Source of the DNA: an uncultured Flavobacteriales bacterium
GTDB taxonomy: Bacteria; Bacteroidota; Bacteroidia; Flavobacteriales_D; CALLUQ01
Direction of reading: 5' to 3'
Assembly: GCA_938010565.1 (NCBI GenBank)
Contig: CALLUQ010000127.1
Coordinates: 1 to 41,014, forward strand
Length of the DNA stretch: 41,014 bases
Shown piece after piece: positions 12,001 to 16,725 of the stretch (position 1 is the stretch's first letter; each line of letters begins with the position of its first letter). The translations under genes were made by a program, and so were the position numbers. Under the pieces are notes generated by a model, which saw only the letters and a list, made by a program, of their open reading frames with translations, was not told where the DNA came from and did not search any database.

Positions 12001-12227
12001 TCTCCTGTAACCCAGGCCCAAACATCGTCGAATGCACCGGCTCCGCAAGTTCCTGGATTGAGCAGGTTGTTGGTGCCGTTGGTTGCAATGGTAGCACAGG
12101 TTCCGTCGGTAGGCCATTCTGCCGCAGTCGGCGGTGGAAAAGGACATGGATTATTTACTCCGGTTTGCGCGAAACCAATGCTGATCAATAAGAAAGGCAG
12201 TATAATAATTACAAGGATTCTTTTCAT
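1..12227 (-). CDS. Giant SprB-repeat cell-surface protein (3' end outside window)
   Basis: The frame starts at ATG 12227-12225 and is still in the same frame and open at base 1, so at least 4075 residues are encoded. I translated residues 1 to about 580 and the last ~19 codons in this frame; the periodic repeats between them match it. Residues 1-22 are a signal peptide (MKRILV...GFAQ). Residues ~23-300 look like two PPC/CUB-like secreted modules, and ~300-490 is a Cys/Trp-rich domain I do not recognise. From ~497 onward come SprB-like repeats with the pattern C-x-G-x-x-D-G ... GGxPPYxYxW ... YTVTVTD. By family knowledge such proteins are exported by the type IX secretion system and act as gliding or attachment adhesins; the expected C-terminal sorting domain would lie left of base 1. 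The gene follows the small secreted gene by 15 bases. No Shine-Dalgarno site is seen. Confidence 0.9.
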   Translation of the reverse strand, partial: MKRILVIIILPFLLISIGFAQTGVNNPCPFPPPTAAEWPTDGTCATIATNGTNNLLNPGTCGAGAFDDVWAWVTGDGNDFIFEFTPSAINVNPIMHIYDASGGCNALVQAACANDFGNGVAESAVASTTAGTIYLIRIQRNGSNWNMSGNLCITSVIGGVSSCATGTPIPVLPDECANAYNLGTLPTPNSCDGSGTEGQGAVSSFCSTNNGATPESPYTFQTGCSGGGDMPLFASDVWYAVTASGNEITVEITGLNAPSVGFYEMGNGCGDLLGRGCANGSGGFVSGTFGPVTPGQVYYIQVSGGALNDQGDFTLDIHNDNICNICFDEGTLTATPPPNNGTYLPGTTVTFCLTIENFNLLSSNWLHGVVPVVGTCWTNVQAVGNPVELSGAGIWGWYNSVTSSANPGSYSNIGPGWFYNYNTGGNNPGDNYGDYIPGSTVSSGPWTFCWEATTSATCSDLSDLSMTVETYADAQTGSWASLACVNDPVYTLNGTLVLCDFPTTAETQHETCFGNNDGIATCTGSGSPPYNYSWENSAGTVIYTENSMGTSTASGLAPGTYIITVTDNNTCVRQVAATIDAAPALTATAAATSNLCATAPCTGTVSGTVTGGTPPYAYSWTTLGAGQNHAGVCDGNYTVTVTDANGCQTADIAIVTAPSALVLTPTSTPESCDRLCDGTVGITATGGTPPYAYSWTTLGAGQNHAGVCDGNYTVTVTDANNCTETASVTVNPGLSVNALFRPVASQCLNGNQFNFTNLSTNATSWFWDFGDNNTSNAQNPSHFYGTSGSYTIMLTASNGSCTDTYQQNITIYPNASVTVTSTDVLCNGICDGTATATPAIGNSTYFYNWVNDATGMSVGNTATVSNLCAGSYTITSNSPNFCSGVQNVIISEPPLLVVTASATDALCNGDCSGTLTGNNATGGIGPYTYSWTTYGAGQSHTNVCAGNYTLTVTDAHNCTATADVTVGSPTVLGINLDNVTDATCGINNGSITASSTGGTPGYTFSIDNINYGASGTFTSLAPGAYNIYVRDNNGCTQSVNANITAISTPTGTAQTVDVDCIGANNGQATITGFNGLSPYSYSLNGGSFGGSNNFTGLTPGVHTVTIRDANNCTSDVNFNIAEPTAIILTLDITAVACHGSCTGSAGIIAIGGTGAYTYSWVNNSTGANAGNTATVTGLCAGSYTITVTDANNCAEIAVADITEPPLLAVTASGTDALCNGDCSGTLTGNNATGGVGPYQYSWTTYGAGQNHAGVCAGTYTYTVTDANNCNATADVSIGSPPALTVNVDALTGATCGANNGSITISGNGGVPGYQYSLDNITYTGNNAFTLLAPGVYTVYMRDAIGCVESVNALVADLGGLSGTAATTDISCNGSDNGQVTITATGGTPPYRYALNGGVLGLSNAFTGLTPGSHTVTIQDNNDCLFPVNFTLNEPETMVLNTSTTSVLCNQNCNGTATVNAIGGTPPFAYNWVDNSTGGSVATTSTATGLCAGNYTVTVTDNNNCIEAANVVVTEPTALNITANGTNALCYSDCSGTLTGNTATGGTTPYAYSWSVYGAGQSHIGVCAGTYTLTVTDANNCASTVDVAVASPPVLTISVDDATSTTCGLANGSVSISGAGGIAPYLYSDDNVNYVASGSFSGLATGNYTFYVRDANGCLETVNVPINAITPPTGTVATLDVSCNGANTGQITVTATDGTSPYNYSLNGGAFGTSNSFAGLASGVHIATIRDADGCTFDIIFNISEPATPIVLNTSVTPASCSVACDGTATVLAAGGTPPYAYNWTSGTNTTHTTVTDLCAGNHQVTVTDGNGCIASTTITIVNSPTLAVIIAGTNPTCSGGTNGDAEVTVTGGTAPYAFSWNHGPNAEDLIDVLGAGSYDVTVTDAVGCEVTANVVLSEPPPIVISDPVVTNAICFDNCNGALGIIASGGTGTLLYSWVNDANGAVVSTSGSATGLCAGSYTVTVTDANNCTANYTGVVNQPLAMNASTSTINSNCGANDGSVSITAIGGAAPYSYTWRDSVQNIAGTTQTVNNLLAGTYTVTVLDNKGCAFQTTATIIDNATGSATASVVGNVSCNGLCDGSATVTMAGGNAPFTYAWSSGSNPTAQIVNGLCPDTHSVVITDNIGCVTSTNVIIAEPDILVLTPTAVDASCFGLSDGSVGVTATGGTISVDYNYSWVASNTGANVGTTASVAGLPAGSYCVTVTDYNGCTANACIDINEPTQIVSTVGSTDATCGQSNGSVTTNSTVGGSGVYTTHIWVNDANGINVGNTANVNGIPAGSYTITVTDNQGCTGTATATVNNLAGPTGQIDGITHANCNGTATGGATVSATGGTTPYTYLWTPGNLSGPTQTGLPAGNYNILITDATGCVDNETVIINEPTPVVTAILTSTNPLAFGACDGTANGNTTGGTPPYNYTWWNDTYTNAFGNALNAAGLCDGTFCLVAVDGNGCSDTACVTLTEPSAILTPVTGVDVSCSGTCDGSVTVNASGGVTPYTYQWFSGTVPGTLIGNETNPTINNLCIGNYYVIVTDGNGIQAISPVVNIGTPTPVTGTISVISDYNGTDVSCSGACNGLAEIVPGGGTPGYTYSWFDNSTQINLGQITPIANQLCAGTYGVEVTDLNGCSDTFYVAVTEPTQVTSSLTITETKCFGLCDGKITSSTAGGIGSYTYQWNDPDAQTTPVATGLCPGSYDVIITDANGCQITETGVINQPVEMILSSSSVGSNCGQANGSVTLSVVQGVTPINIVWDAATGNQTGFTANNLGVGCYDAYTTDANGCIDTVTVCVQDLGSPTLTVLTVTDASCFAICDGFTQVQVTGGTAPFAYEWYDDDNNTLGIQNPSTGGLCTGNYQIEVTDMHGCVATTNVSIDQPTPLNPSVLSTTDVTCFGDTDGTATILVTGGTTPYTYIWPTGNTPDAGHNSGLAPQTYTVLILDEQGCDTTIDLHIGEPLDIQLTTGAIDAYCETATGKAWVTYSNDLAPTHVLWDANTGNQTTDTAFNLVPGTYDVTVTDVNGCMKIATIAIENIPSSTITISGHTDVSCTGASDGTATSSVFGSGTPPYSYEWWNATSNTPVPGQSGLAFDVANGLVAAQYYVIMTDANGCVSVSDTVTVHEPSPLAISIPSTDMNCKSTCDGTATAMVTGGTPPYSYQWNDGLNQITQQALGLCAGSWSVTVTDAQGCISIGATTINEPAQLELDSTVMNANCGLSDGSGCVLASGGVGGYTYLWPSEAGDSTSACVTNLVAGTYLVRVTDANMCSEVIPVEIGDVAGPSAAIVDAGMVSCTGGNDGYAVVDMIGGQGFFTAEWNTNTGNQTGPSATNLSSGTYSVNITDSIGCTASTSVIITEPSQIVFIQNQTDPTCAQSCDGLASVAVAGGTPPYSYNWLSSNGATISTTHSAANLCAGSYTVTVTDSLGCTIILNYTLIDPPAVTGYTTVSDVTCNGDCDGMVTAYANTGVAPFAYQWDALAGNQTTQIASGLCPGTYTCVITDADGCWIVVTASITEPLALTLASGLAIDADCNSACNGYAEVVASGGTPNYTYTWSGGVSVGSNASNLCTGNYIVNVSDAQNCNAQTIVAITEPQALSVIVNVTPVGCYGTCDGMAQAIVNGGTPPYSYSWNIPGFPTTPVVNNICAGTSHVTITDANGCEVVGAAVVPQPTLLGINYTSTDANCGQNNGNICVNVIGGSGPYTFLWNGGIAPTTACADSINSGCYDVFVTDANGCVIDSTICINNISGPIITVNDVMNVNCNGDHTGGITISTNGGTSPHTIQWYDNGSNLLPALTNQTLAPNLGAGLYTVIVTDAAGCQASQAVNIGQPSAVSAAINTQTNVSCYLGNDGDATVDVLGGTAPYTYSWNGGNNPTSATNTGLSANTYTVTVTDIFGCSTDTDVTITEPSALVIVTDSVVDVSCFGLCDGAIFVSATGGMPPYVYTWAPDVSSGNAAFNLCTGSYTVQVVDAKGCVALANIAVNEPAALVLSSDAIPSTCSQNNGIGAVTATGGNAPYQWLWPDQTTNSTNFNLLAGTHTVLVTDINGCTETIEVVVTGQPSPVIDSITFTIPSCNNVADGSATVW
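6991..9785 (-). repeat. Higher-order repeat: three copies of a four-unit block (~930-937 bp)
   Basis: Inside the SprB array, four distinguishable unit types recur in fixed order. Landmarks for type A are near 7036, 7967 and 8893; type B near 7268, 8207 and 9130; type C near 7500, 8437 and 9367; type D near 7727, 8665 and 9600. Every type therefore repeats at 923-939 bp. Type C units share the 'catggttttgacctgctccg'-like stretch, and type B units replace the usual 'gcatcggttacggt' with 'catctc..acata'. Block starts are about 6991, 7921 and 8858. Confidence 0.75.
9785..10020 (-). other. PKD domain inserted in the SprB array
   Basis: The minus-strand translation here (about residues 735-812 of the giant protein) reads CLNGNQFNFTNLS ... 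WFWDFGDNNTS ... HFYGTSGSYTIMLT. This is the PKD signature WDFGD followed by the Y-x-x-x-G-x-Y-x-I-x-L-T strand. It occupies one slot in the array, between SprB-like units on both sides. PKD domains are common spacers or ligand-binding modules in Bacteroidota surface proteins. Confidence 0.8.
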
Positions 12228-12242
12228 TTCTCAGGGATTCAA

Positions 12243-12656
12243 TTAGTTTCTGGGAAAGGTTTTATCTTTTTCATGTTTTGGAAATGTCACTCCAAGGCTA
12301 TTGTTGGGCCCCAAAACAAATTTTGGATCGCCATGGTTGGGTTGCGGTTGCATTCCGACCTTATTCGGATTATCGGGATACACTTCTCTCATGGTGTGTA
12401 GCCGGAAAGTAACACCGTCTTTAAACTGTAGGGTGCGGCGGGTGTTTTCGTAGCGAAATTTATCCAGACGGGCATAATTCAATGCCCGTATATGCGCCTT
12501 GGTATTTTTCACAGTACCGTTGTCTATAATTTCAAAAGTGCCTTCGGAAGGCAGCACCACGTTGATGGTCGATTTTTTCTGGGCTTTGGTTTCGTGTATG
12601 GGTAAAACCAGAAAAAGAGCGGCAATAAAACCCGCCCAAGTAAATTTGCGAAACAT
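12243..12656 (-). CDS. Small secreted protein of unknown function
   Basis: 137 residues. The frame is open back to 13118, but I start at the internal ATG 12656-12654 because it opens a clear signal peptide (MFRKFTWAGF, hydrophobic core to ~20, then ETKAQ) and the upstream extension has no protein-like composition. The mature part, ~110 residues, is basic and begins KKSTINVVLPSEGTFEI; it has no Cys and no motif I recognise. The gene ends 15 bases before the giant adhesin start, so the two are very likely co-transcribed. It could be a cell-surface or periplasmic partner of the adhesin; that is inference from position only. Confidence 0.7.
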   Translation of the reverse strand: MFRKFTWAGFIAALFLVLPIHETKAQKKSTINVVLPSEGTFEIIDNGTVKNTKAHIRALNYARLDKFRYENTRRTLQFKDGVTFRLHTMREVYPDNPNKVGMQPQPNHGDPKFVLGPNNSLGVTFPKHEKDKTFPRN

Positions 12657-12683
12657 AATGGGAATGAAAATAAGATGGATTTG

Positions 12684-12691
12684 CAAGAATA
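12684..12691 (-). promoter_or_regulatory. Possible -7 element for the adhesin operon
   Basis: The minus strand reads TATTCTTG followed by CA, one mismatch from the Bacteroidota TAnnTTTG -7 element. It lies 28 bases upstream of the start at 12656, giving a leader of about 20 bases. No matching -33 TTG was seen, so this is a weak call. Confidence 0.25.
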
Positions 12692-13129
12692 ACGGGAAAG
12701 CTTTTAACAGAACAGGTTCTTCGAAACGGCACAGGCGGTTGTGTTTTTCGGAATGAATAAAAGGTGCCAACATGCTTAGTTTTGTTAATAAAATGACACA
12801 ACGATTTTTGGGTGGTGCCATAGGTGGTTGAAGTGATCCTTTATTAAACCTGGCAGAACTTTTATTTATCGTGCAATACATATCAAGATAAAATAAGAAC
12901 CGGTTTAACAAAGCCATTTCAGAGACGTTCAATCCCACTCGGGGTTGCCCTAAAAAACACTTCCGTTCATCGGTTCGGTAGTTGAAATTATAACCCCAAC
13001 CAAGCCTGATCCCGAACAATGGCTTTCCCGAGTGATTAAAAATCCTTTGGTATCTGTTCATTACCTCAAAAAACAACCCGTGCCCCCCAAAGTAATATTT
13101 ATTTCTGCGATTGGGCATGGGTTCCGGCC

Positions 13130-13153
13130 AAAAAATACGGCATCAAAGCCGTA
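13130..13153 (-). terminator. Hairpin with T tract on the minus strand
   Basis: On the minus strand TACGGC-TTTGAT-GCCGTA (13153-13136) is followed by TTTTTT (to 13130). The form is that of an intrinsic terminator, but no minus-strand gene is seen just upstream, so its role is unclear; it may insulate the adhesin operon from antisense reads. Confidence 0.3.
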
Positions 13154-13357
13154 GATGCTCCATAGATCGTTCATGTTCCGGATAAAATGAAGGCAATATA
13201 CTCCCGCAATTTATCCCGATTTGCTTTATTCATGCCGATGGCAGCACGCCATTACCCTCCTTTTTTCTAAGGCAGTCAGCAATCGGATATCAGCCCGGAT
13301 CAATGCATTTGCTCTGCGATGGTTATACGGAACATCGTACACATTGGGGTAAAAGTT

Positions 13358-13365
13358 TAATTTTG
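13358..13365 (+). promoter_or_regulatory. TAnnTTTG -7 promoter element
   Basis: TAATTTTG followed by CACCCC is a perfect match to the Bacteroidota -7 consensus, 24 bases upstream of the ATG at 13390. No clear -33 TTTG is visible at the usual spacing. Confidence 0.5.
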
Positions 13366-13389
13366 CACCCCTCAAAACACGTATCATTT

Positions 13390-14118
13390 ATGGACATCCT
13401 TCAATGGGATCCCGGATCTTTTTCTTTTGTTTTTGCCATCGTTGCCGTTGCCGTTGTGTTTAACTTGTATTGGTTTGTTTCACATTCAGGGAGGGTAAGG
13501 GCACATTTGGTAAAACGTTACGGAGAAGAAGATACCCTCGAAAAATACATCCTTTACCAAAAAGGTTGCGGTATTTTTTTTCTGGCCATTGTGCCTGCTG
13601 TTGTGGCTTGGCTTTGGCTGGGAAAAACACCGGCCTACTATGGGTTTTCCTATCCCTATACAACCCTTTCGGAAAGCGTTTACTGGGTGCTGGGTTTAAG
13701 TGCGATCATCTGGCCGCTGAACTATTTCAATGCCAAAAGAGCGGAATCTTTACGCATGTATCCGCAAATCCGTAAAAAAGTGTGGACACGACGTACCTTT
13801 TTTCTCAATGCCCTGGGCTGGTGTCTTTACCTTTTCAGTTACGAATTTTTGTTTCGCGGCATTTTACTTACCGAATCCGTTGAAGCAGTAGGGGTATGGG
13901 GAGCAATTGCCATCAATATTGGTTTTTACTCCGTTTCTCATTTGCCGAAAGGGGCTACGGAAACCTGGGGAGCCTTTCCGATGGGGATTGTTCTTTGTTT
14001 TCTGGCCTTAAAAACCGGCAACATCTGGGCCGGATGTATTGTGCATTTTTTTCTCTCCTGGTCTGCCGAGATCTTCACTTTTATCCGCAACCCCGAAATG
14101 CGGATGGCGAAACGCTGA
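13390..14118 (+). CDS. CPBP-family (CAAX-type) intramembrane protease
   Basis: 242 residues from ATG 13390; an earlier in-frame ATG at 13303 lies upstream of the promoter and adds a soluble, unlikely N-terminus. About six to eight membrane segments are visible (for example 12-30, 60-78, 95-112, 138-150, 165-183, 198-222). Motif 1 of the family is YEFLFRG at 151-157 (E152, R156), motif 2 is the H184 in FYSVSH, and the third His is H219 in IVHFFLS. By family knowledge these residues sit in the membrane active site of CAAX prenyl proteases and bacteriocin-immunity-like proteins. The first Glu of the usual EExxxR pair is Tyr here, so activity is uncertain. It stands alone, 55 bases before cheR. 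Confidence 0.75.
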   Translation: MDILQWDPGSFSFVFAIVAVAVVFNLYWFVSHSGRVRAHLVKRYGEEDTLEKYILYQKGCGIFFLAIVPAVVAWLWLGKTPAYYGFSYPYTTLSESVYWVLGLSAIIWPLNYFNAKRAESLRMYPQIRKKVWTRRTFFLNALGWCLYLFSYEFLFRGILLTESVEAVGVWGAIAINIGFYSVSHLPKGATETWGAFPMGIVLCFLALKTGNIWAGCIVHFFLSWSAEIFTFIRNPEMRMAKR

Positions 14119-14158
14119 GCGAACTTTCGGCATCAGGCGATCTGCCGATATAGTTTGT

Positions 14159-14166
14159 TAACTTTG
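14159..14166 (+). promoter_or_regulatory. TAnnTTTG element very close to the cheR start
   Basis: TAACTTTG fits the -7 consensus and ends only 7 bases before the cheR ATG (14174). If used, the transcript would have almost no leader. No -33 element is seen at the normal spacing. Confidence 0.35.
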
Positions 14167-14173
14167 ATGGTTT

Positions 14174-14998
14174 ATGGAAGAGCCACCTGCTAATAAAGCA
14201 ATCATACAAAAGCTCAATCGGACCATACAATTGCAATATGGTTATGATTTTAGCAATTATGCTCGGTCTTCCTACCTCCGCCGTATCGACCGCATCATGA
14301 AGCTGTACCACTTCAAAAACGTTGATGCCCTGGCACAACGCATCAGAACGGATCGGATGTTTTTCGAAGATTTTGTACGGCACCTTACAGTGAACACCAC
14401 CGAAATGTTTCGCGACCCTTCTTTTTGGGAAGCCATACGCGAAAATGTAATTCCGGTCATTAGCCAACATGAAGTGATCCGGATCTGGCATGCAGGCTGC
14501 TCTTCCGGAGAAGAAGTATACTCCATGGCCATTTGCCTAAAAGAAGCCGGAGTTTACGGTAAGGTGAAAATATTTGCCACCGACATTAACGATGATATGC
14601 TGATACGTGCAAAAGAAGGCAAATATTCGGCTAGAAATATGGAAGTGAATGCAAATAACTATAATGCTTCCGGCGGTAAATTTGCCCTTCGGAATTACTA
14701 TTCCGAAGAAGAAGCCGGAAAGGTTCGGATGGATCCGGTTCTTTTTGAAAATGTAGTGATGCGCAAACACAACCTGGTAGATGGAAACGTTTTTTCAAAG
14801 TTTGACCTTATCCTTTGCCGGAATGTTCTCATTTATTTCAATCGCAGCCTTCAAAGCCGTGTATTTAACCTTTTTCTTAAAAGCATGTTTACAGAGGGTT
14901 TTTTAGGGATCGGGGCTCGTGAATCGTTGGTTTGGAGCTCCGACGCCAACCGGTTTCAAGCCATTACAAAGGAGAATATATACCACCTGAAACCCTGA
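14174..14998 (+). CDS. cheR: CheR-type protein-glutamate O-methyltransferase
   Basis: 274 residues, normal length for CheR. It transfers a methyl group from S-adenosylmethionine to glutamate side chains, classically of chemoreceptors. All family motifs are intact: NTTEMFRD at 74-81, the SAM loop AGCSSGEE at 107-114, ATDIN at 135-139 and LCRNVLIYF at 214-222. Residues ~10-70 form the small N-terminal helical domain. cheB follows after two bases, so the pair is one unit. No chemoreceptor, CheA or CheW gene is in the window, so the substrate is unknown; the sensor phosphatase and the GAF protein downstream are candidates. An intact CheR beside a degenerate copy (15892) is notable. Confidence 0.92.
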   Translation: MEEPPANKAIIQKLNRTIQLQYGYDFSNYARSSYLRRIDRIMKLYHFKNVDALAQRIRTDRMFFEDFVRHLTVNTTEMFRDPSFWEAIRENVIPVISQHEVIRIWHAGCSSGEEVYSMAICLKEAGVYGKVKIFATDINDDMLIRAKEGKYSARNMEVNANNYNASGGKFALRNYYSEEEAGKVRMDPVLFENVVMRKHNLVDGNVFSKFDLILCRNVLIYFNRSLQSRVFNLFLKSMFTEGFLGIGARESLVWSSDANRFQAITKENIYHLKP

Positions 14999-15000
14999 TC

Positions 15001-15594
15001 ATGCTCTACGCAAAGTACAGAGCCATTGTCATTGGAGGATCAGCCGGGAGTTTTCCGGTACTGGTGAAGATCCTCGGACAGTTAGACCCTGGTTTTTCTT
15101 TGCCGGTCATCGTTTCGCTTCACCGTTTGAAACACATTCGGGAAGGATTGGTCGAAGCCCTCTCCATCAAATCTGTTCCGGAAACCTTAGAGCCCTACGA
15201 TAAACAAAAAATTGAATCCGGAAAAGTGTATCTGGCCCCGGCCAATTACCACTTATTTGTAGAACTGGGAAACACCTTCGGATTGTCTACCGGTGCATTG
15301 GTGAATTACTCCCGTCCGTCTATCGATCTTACTTTTCAAAGTGCCGCTTATGTTTATCGCGATAAATTGATCGGTATTCTACTTTCGGGAGCCAATAAAG
15401 ATGGCGCAAACGGCATGCGTATGGTCAGAGAAAACAACGGACTGACCATTGTTCAGGACCCGGAAGAGTGTCGGATCAGTACCATGCCCCGTGCAGCTAT
15501 GGCGGCAACTGAAATCCATTATGTATACAATACGGATCGCATAATTTCCTTTTTGAATATGGTACACAGAAAGCGAAAAACCGAAGGCATATAG
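15001..15594 (+). CDS. cheB: CheB-type methylesterase domain protein, no receiver domain
   Basis: 197 residues from ATG 15001, two bases after the cheR stop; the open frame begins at 14932 inside cheR, but the family fold starts at YRAIVIGGSAGS. The catalytic triad is visible: S14 in GGSAGS, H41 in SLHR and D134 in LLSGANKDGANG. It would remove methyl esters or deamidate glutamine on receptor-like proteins. Standard CheB has an N-terminal receiver domain of ~130 residues that CheA phosphorylates; this protein has none, so control by phosphorylation is absent or indirect. Stand-alone CheB domains are known in Bacteroidota, often near hybrid kinases, but no kinase of that kind is here. Confidence 0.88.
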   Translation: MLYAKYRAIVIGGSAGSFPVLVKILGQLDPGFSLPVIVSLHRLKHIREGLVEALSIKSVPETLEPYDKQKIESGKVYLAPANYHLFVELGNTFGLSTGALVNYSRPSIDLTFQSAAYVYRDKLIGILLSGANKDGANGMRMVRENNGLTIVQDPEECRISTMPRAAMAATEIHYVYNTDRIISFLNMVHRKRKTEGI

Positions 15595-15602
15595 CCTGCT
15601 TT

Positions 15603-15633
15603 CAGGGACCAAAATGCCCTGCTTCTTCTTTTT
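15603..15633 (+). terminator. Weak terminator after cheB
   Basis: CAGGG (15603-15607), a 9-base loop and CCCTG (15617-15621) are followed by CTTCTTCTTTTTC. The stem is short but it lies 8 bases past the cheB stop, where a terminator is expected. Confidence 0.3.
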
Positions 15634-15669
15634 CAGACGGTTTGGGTCTGCTTCCTTTTTGTTCTTAGC

Positions 15670-15826
15670 AACGGTTAGGAAATCTAATTTGAAAATTGAT
15701 CGTGCAAGATTTTTAGTCAGTTCGAGACGCTTTTTAGTCAGATAGCATCGGTATCTGACTAAAAAAGAACGAAGAAATGGCGGAAAAGATGCGCTAATCA
15801 AATCGAAGTAGCACTTCCTAACCGTT
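15670..15826. repeat. 157-bp element bounded by a 12-bp inverted repeat
   Basis: AACGGTTAGGAA at 15670-15681 is repeated in inverse orientation as TTCCTAACCGTT at 15815-15826. Between them TTTTTAGTCAG occurs at 15710-15720 and 15731-15741 and, inverted, at 15755-15765. The last two form a 14-bp perfect hairpin with a 7-base loop (15731-15765). The layout suits either a small palindromic mobile repeat (MITE/REP-like) or a bidirectional terminator with operator sites. It separates cheR-cheB from the operon starting at 15892. Confidence 0.55.
15731..15765. terminator. Perfect 14-bp hairpin, bidirectional terminator-like
   Basis: TTTTTAGTCAGATA, loop GCATCGG, TATCTGACTAAAAA. The arms end in A/T runs on both strands, so U tracts would follow the stem in either direction only partly; the stem itself is AT-rich. 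It is best read as a terminator core or as the centre of the larger inverted repeat. Confidence 0.4.
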
Positions 15827-15852
15827 ACTTAAAAGGGAGGAGAAAGGTCCCG

Positions 15853-15860
15853 TATTTTTG
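15853..15860 (+). promoter_or_regulatory. TAnnTTTG -7 element for the long signalling operon
   Basis: TATTTTTG matches the -7 consensus and lies 31 bases upstream of the ATG at 15892. No -33 TTG is seen at the normal distance. If real, this drives the run of closely spaced genes to 26499. Confidence 0.45.
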
Positions 15861-15891
15861 CTACCTTTTATGGCTTAGGAAAGAAGCATTT

Positions 15892-16725
15892 ATGTGGGAA
15901 GAATTGGAAATAAGAACGATCAGGTTGCTGACGCATAAAATTCAAGCAAAATACGCGTATGATCTTAGCGAATATGCACAAACGTCACTAAAAAATGGCA
16001 TCCTTAATTTTGCGCACTCCAAAAAACTCACCCATGCGGATGCATTGATGGAACAGGTCATCACCAACCGGTCGTATTTTATGGAGCTGCTTCAACACCT
16101 GGTCGTTCCGGAAACCGAGTTTTTTCGGGATCCGGCTTTTTGGAGAGCTTTCAAAAGCAAAGTTGTTCCCCGACTACAAGCTTTTCATAAACTGAAAATA
16201 TGGCTCCCCTTTGCTTCCGATGGGAAAGAACTATGGACCCTTCTGATCGCCCTGAAAGAATCGGGCTTGCTCGGCAAATGTGAAATATGGGTCAACAGCA
16301 TTTCGGAACATCGCTTATCCGAAGCAAAGGCAGGCATATACCATGTTGCAGCTGCAGAACTATTCCGCGGAAACTATCAACGATACGAAGGAACCGCTTC
16401 TCTTGAAGCCTATTTACAGGAACAAAGCCCCCGGTTGCAGTTTAATACGGACCTGCTCGGAAATGTTGCGTTTGTTCACAACGCATTCCCTGTTTCCGAC
16501 GGATTGAAACCTTTTCACTTTATTTTGTGTAGAAATGCTATGTTGTACTTCAATCATAGCTTACAGGAGCGGGTTCAGAATGTGATGTCAGATGCTTTGG
16601 AAAAGAAAGGTTTACTGGCCATCGGGATCAGAGAACAACTCATCGGCCGGAGTATACATTCCGATATGCAACCCTTTTATCCCGATGAAGGGCTGTACCA
16701 AAAAACAACCGATTTTAAGGGATGA
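15892..16725 (+). CDS. CheR-like protein with degenerate SAM-binding motifs
   Basis: 277 residues and collinear with the intact CheR at 14174. The N-terminal domain, the PETEFFRD block (73-80) and LCRNAMLYF (212-220) are kept. The SAM-binding loop AGCSSGEE is replaced by PFASDGKE (106-113), with the Gly residues lost, and the acidic ATDIN motif that binds the cofactor ribose is VNSIS (134-138). This suggests a non-catalytic paralogue that may bind a receptor tail or the active CheR. It overlaps the next gene by ATGA (16722-16725), so translation is coupled. Alternatively it binds a different cofactor; nothing in the sequence decides. Confidence 0.8.
   Translation: MWEELEIRTIRLLTHKIQAKYAYDLSEYAQTSLKNGILNFAHSKKLTHADALMEQVITNRSYFMELLQHLVVPETEFFRDPAFWRAFKSKVVPRLQAFHKLKIWLPFASDGKELWTLLIALKESGLLGKCEIWVNSISEHRLSEAKAGIYHVAAAELFRGNYQRYEGTASLEAYLQEQSPRLQFNTDLLGNVAFVHNAFPVSDGLKPFHFILCRNAMLYFNHSLQERVQNVMSDALEKKGLLAIGIREQLIGRSIHSDMQPFYPDEGLYQKTTDFKG

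Larger units (their letters stand above)
12657..13389. other. 733-bp intergenic region, no convincing gene
   Basis: A minus-strand frame is open through 13118, but its translation is not protein-like apart from a short stretch around 12940-13030 (GIRLGWGYNFNYR) that might be a decayed barrel-like fragment. It holds the divergent promoter regions for the minus-strand adhesin operon and the plus-strand membrane protease, and a hairpin at 13136-13153. Confidence 0.4.

Noticed and set aside
12657-13118. N-terminal extension of the small secreted protein to 13118
   Set aside because: The added 154 residues lack protein-like composition and precede a clear internal signal peptide and start.
15379-15801. 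Minus-strand ORF of 140 residues over cheB and the inverted repeat
   Set aside because: Antisense to cheB in most of its length and running through the palindromic element.
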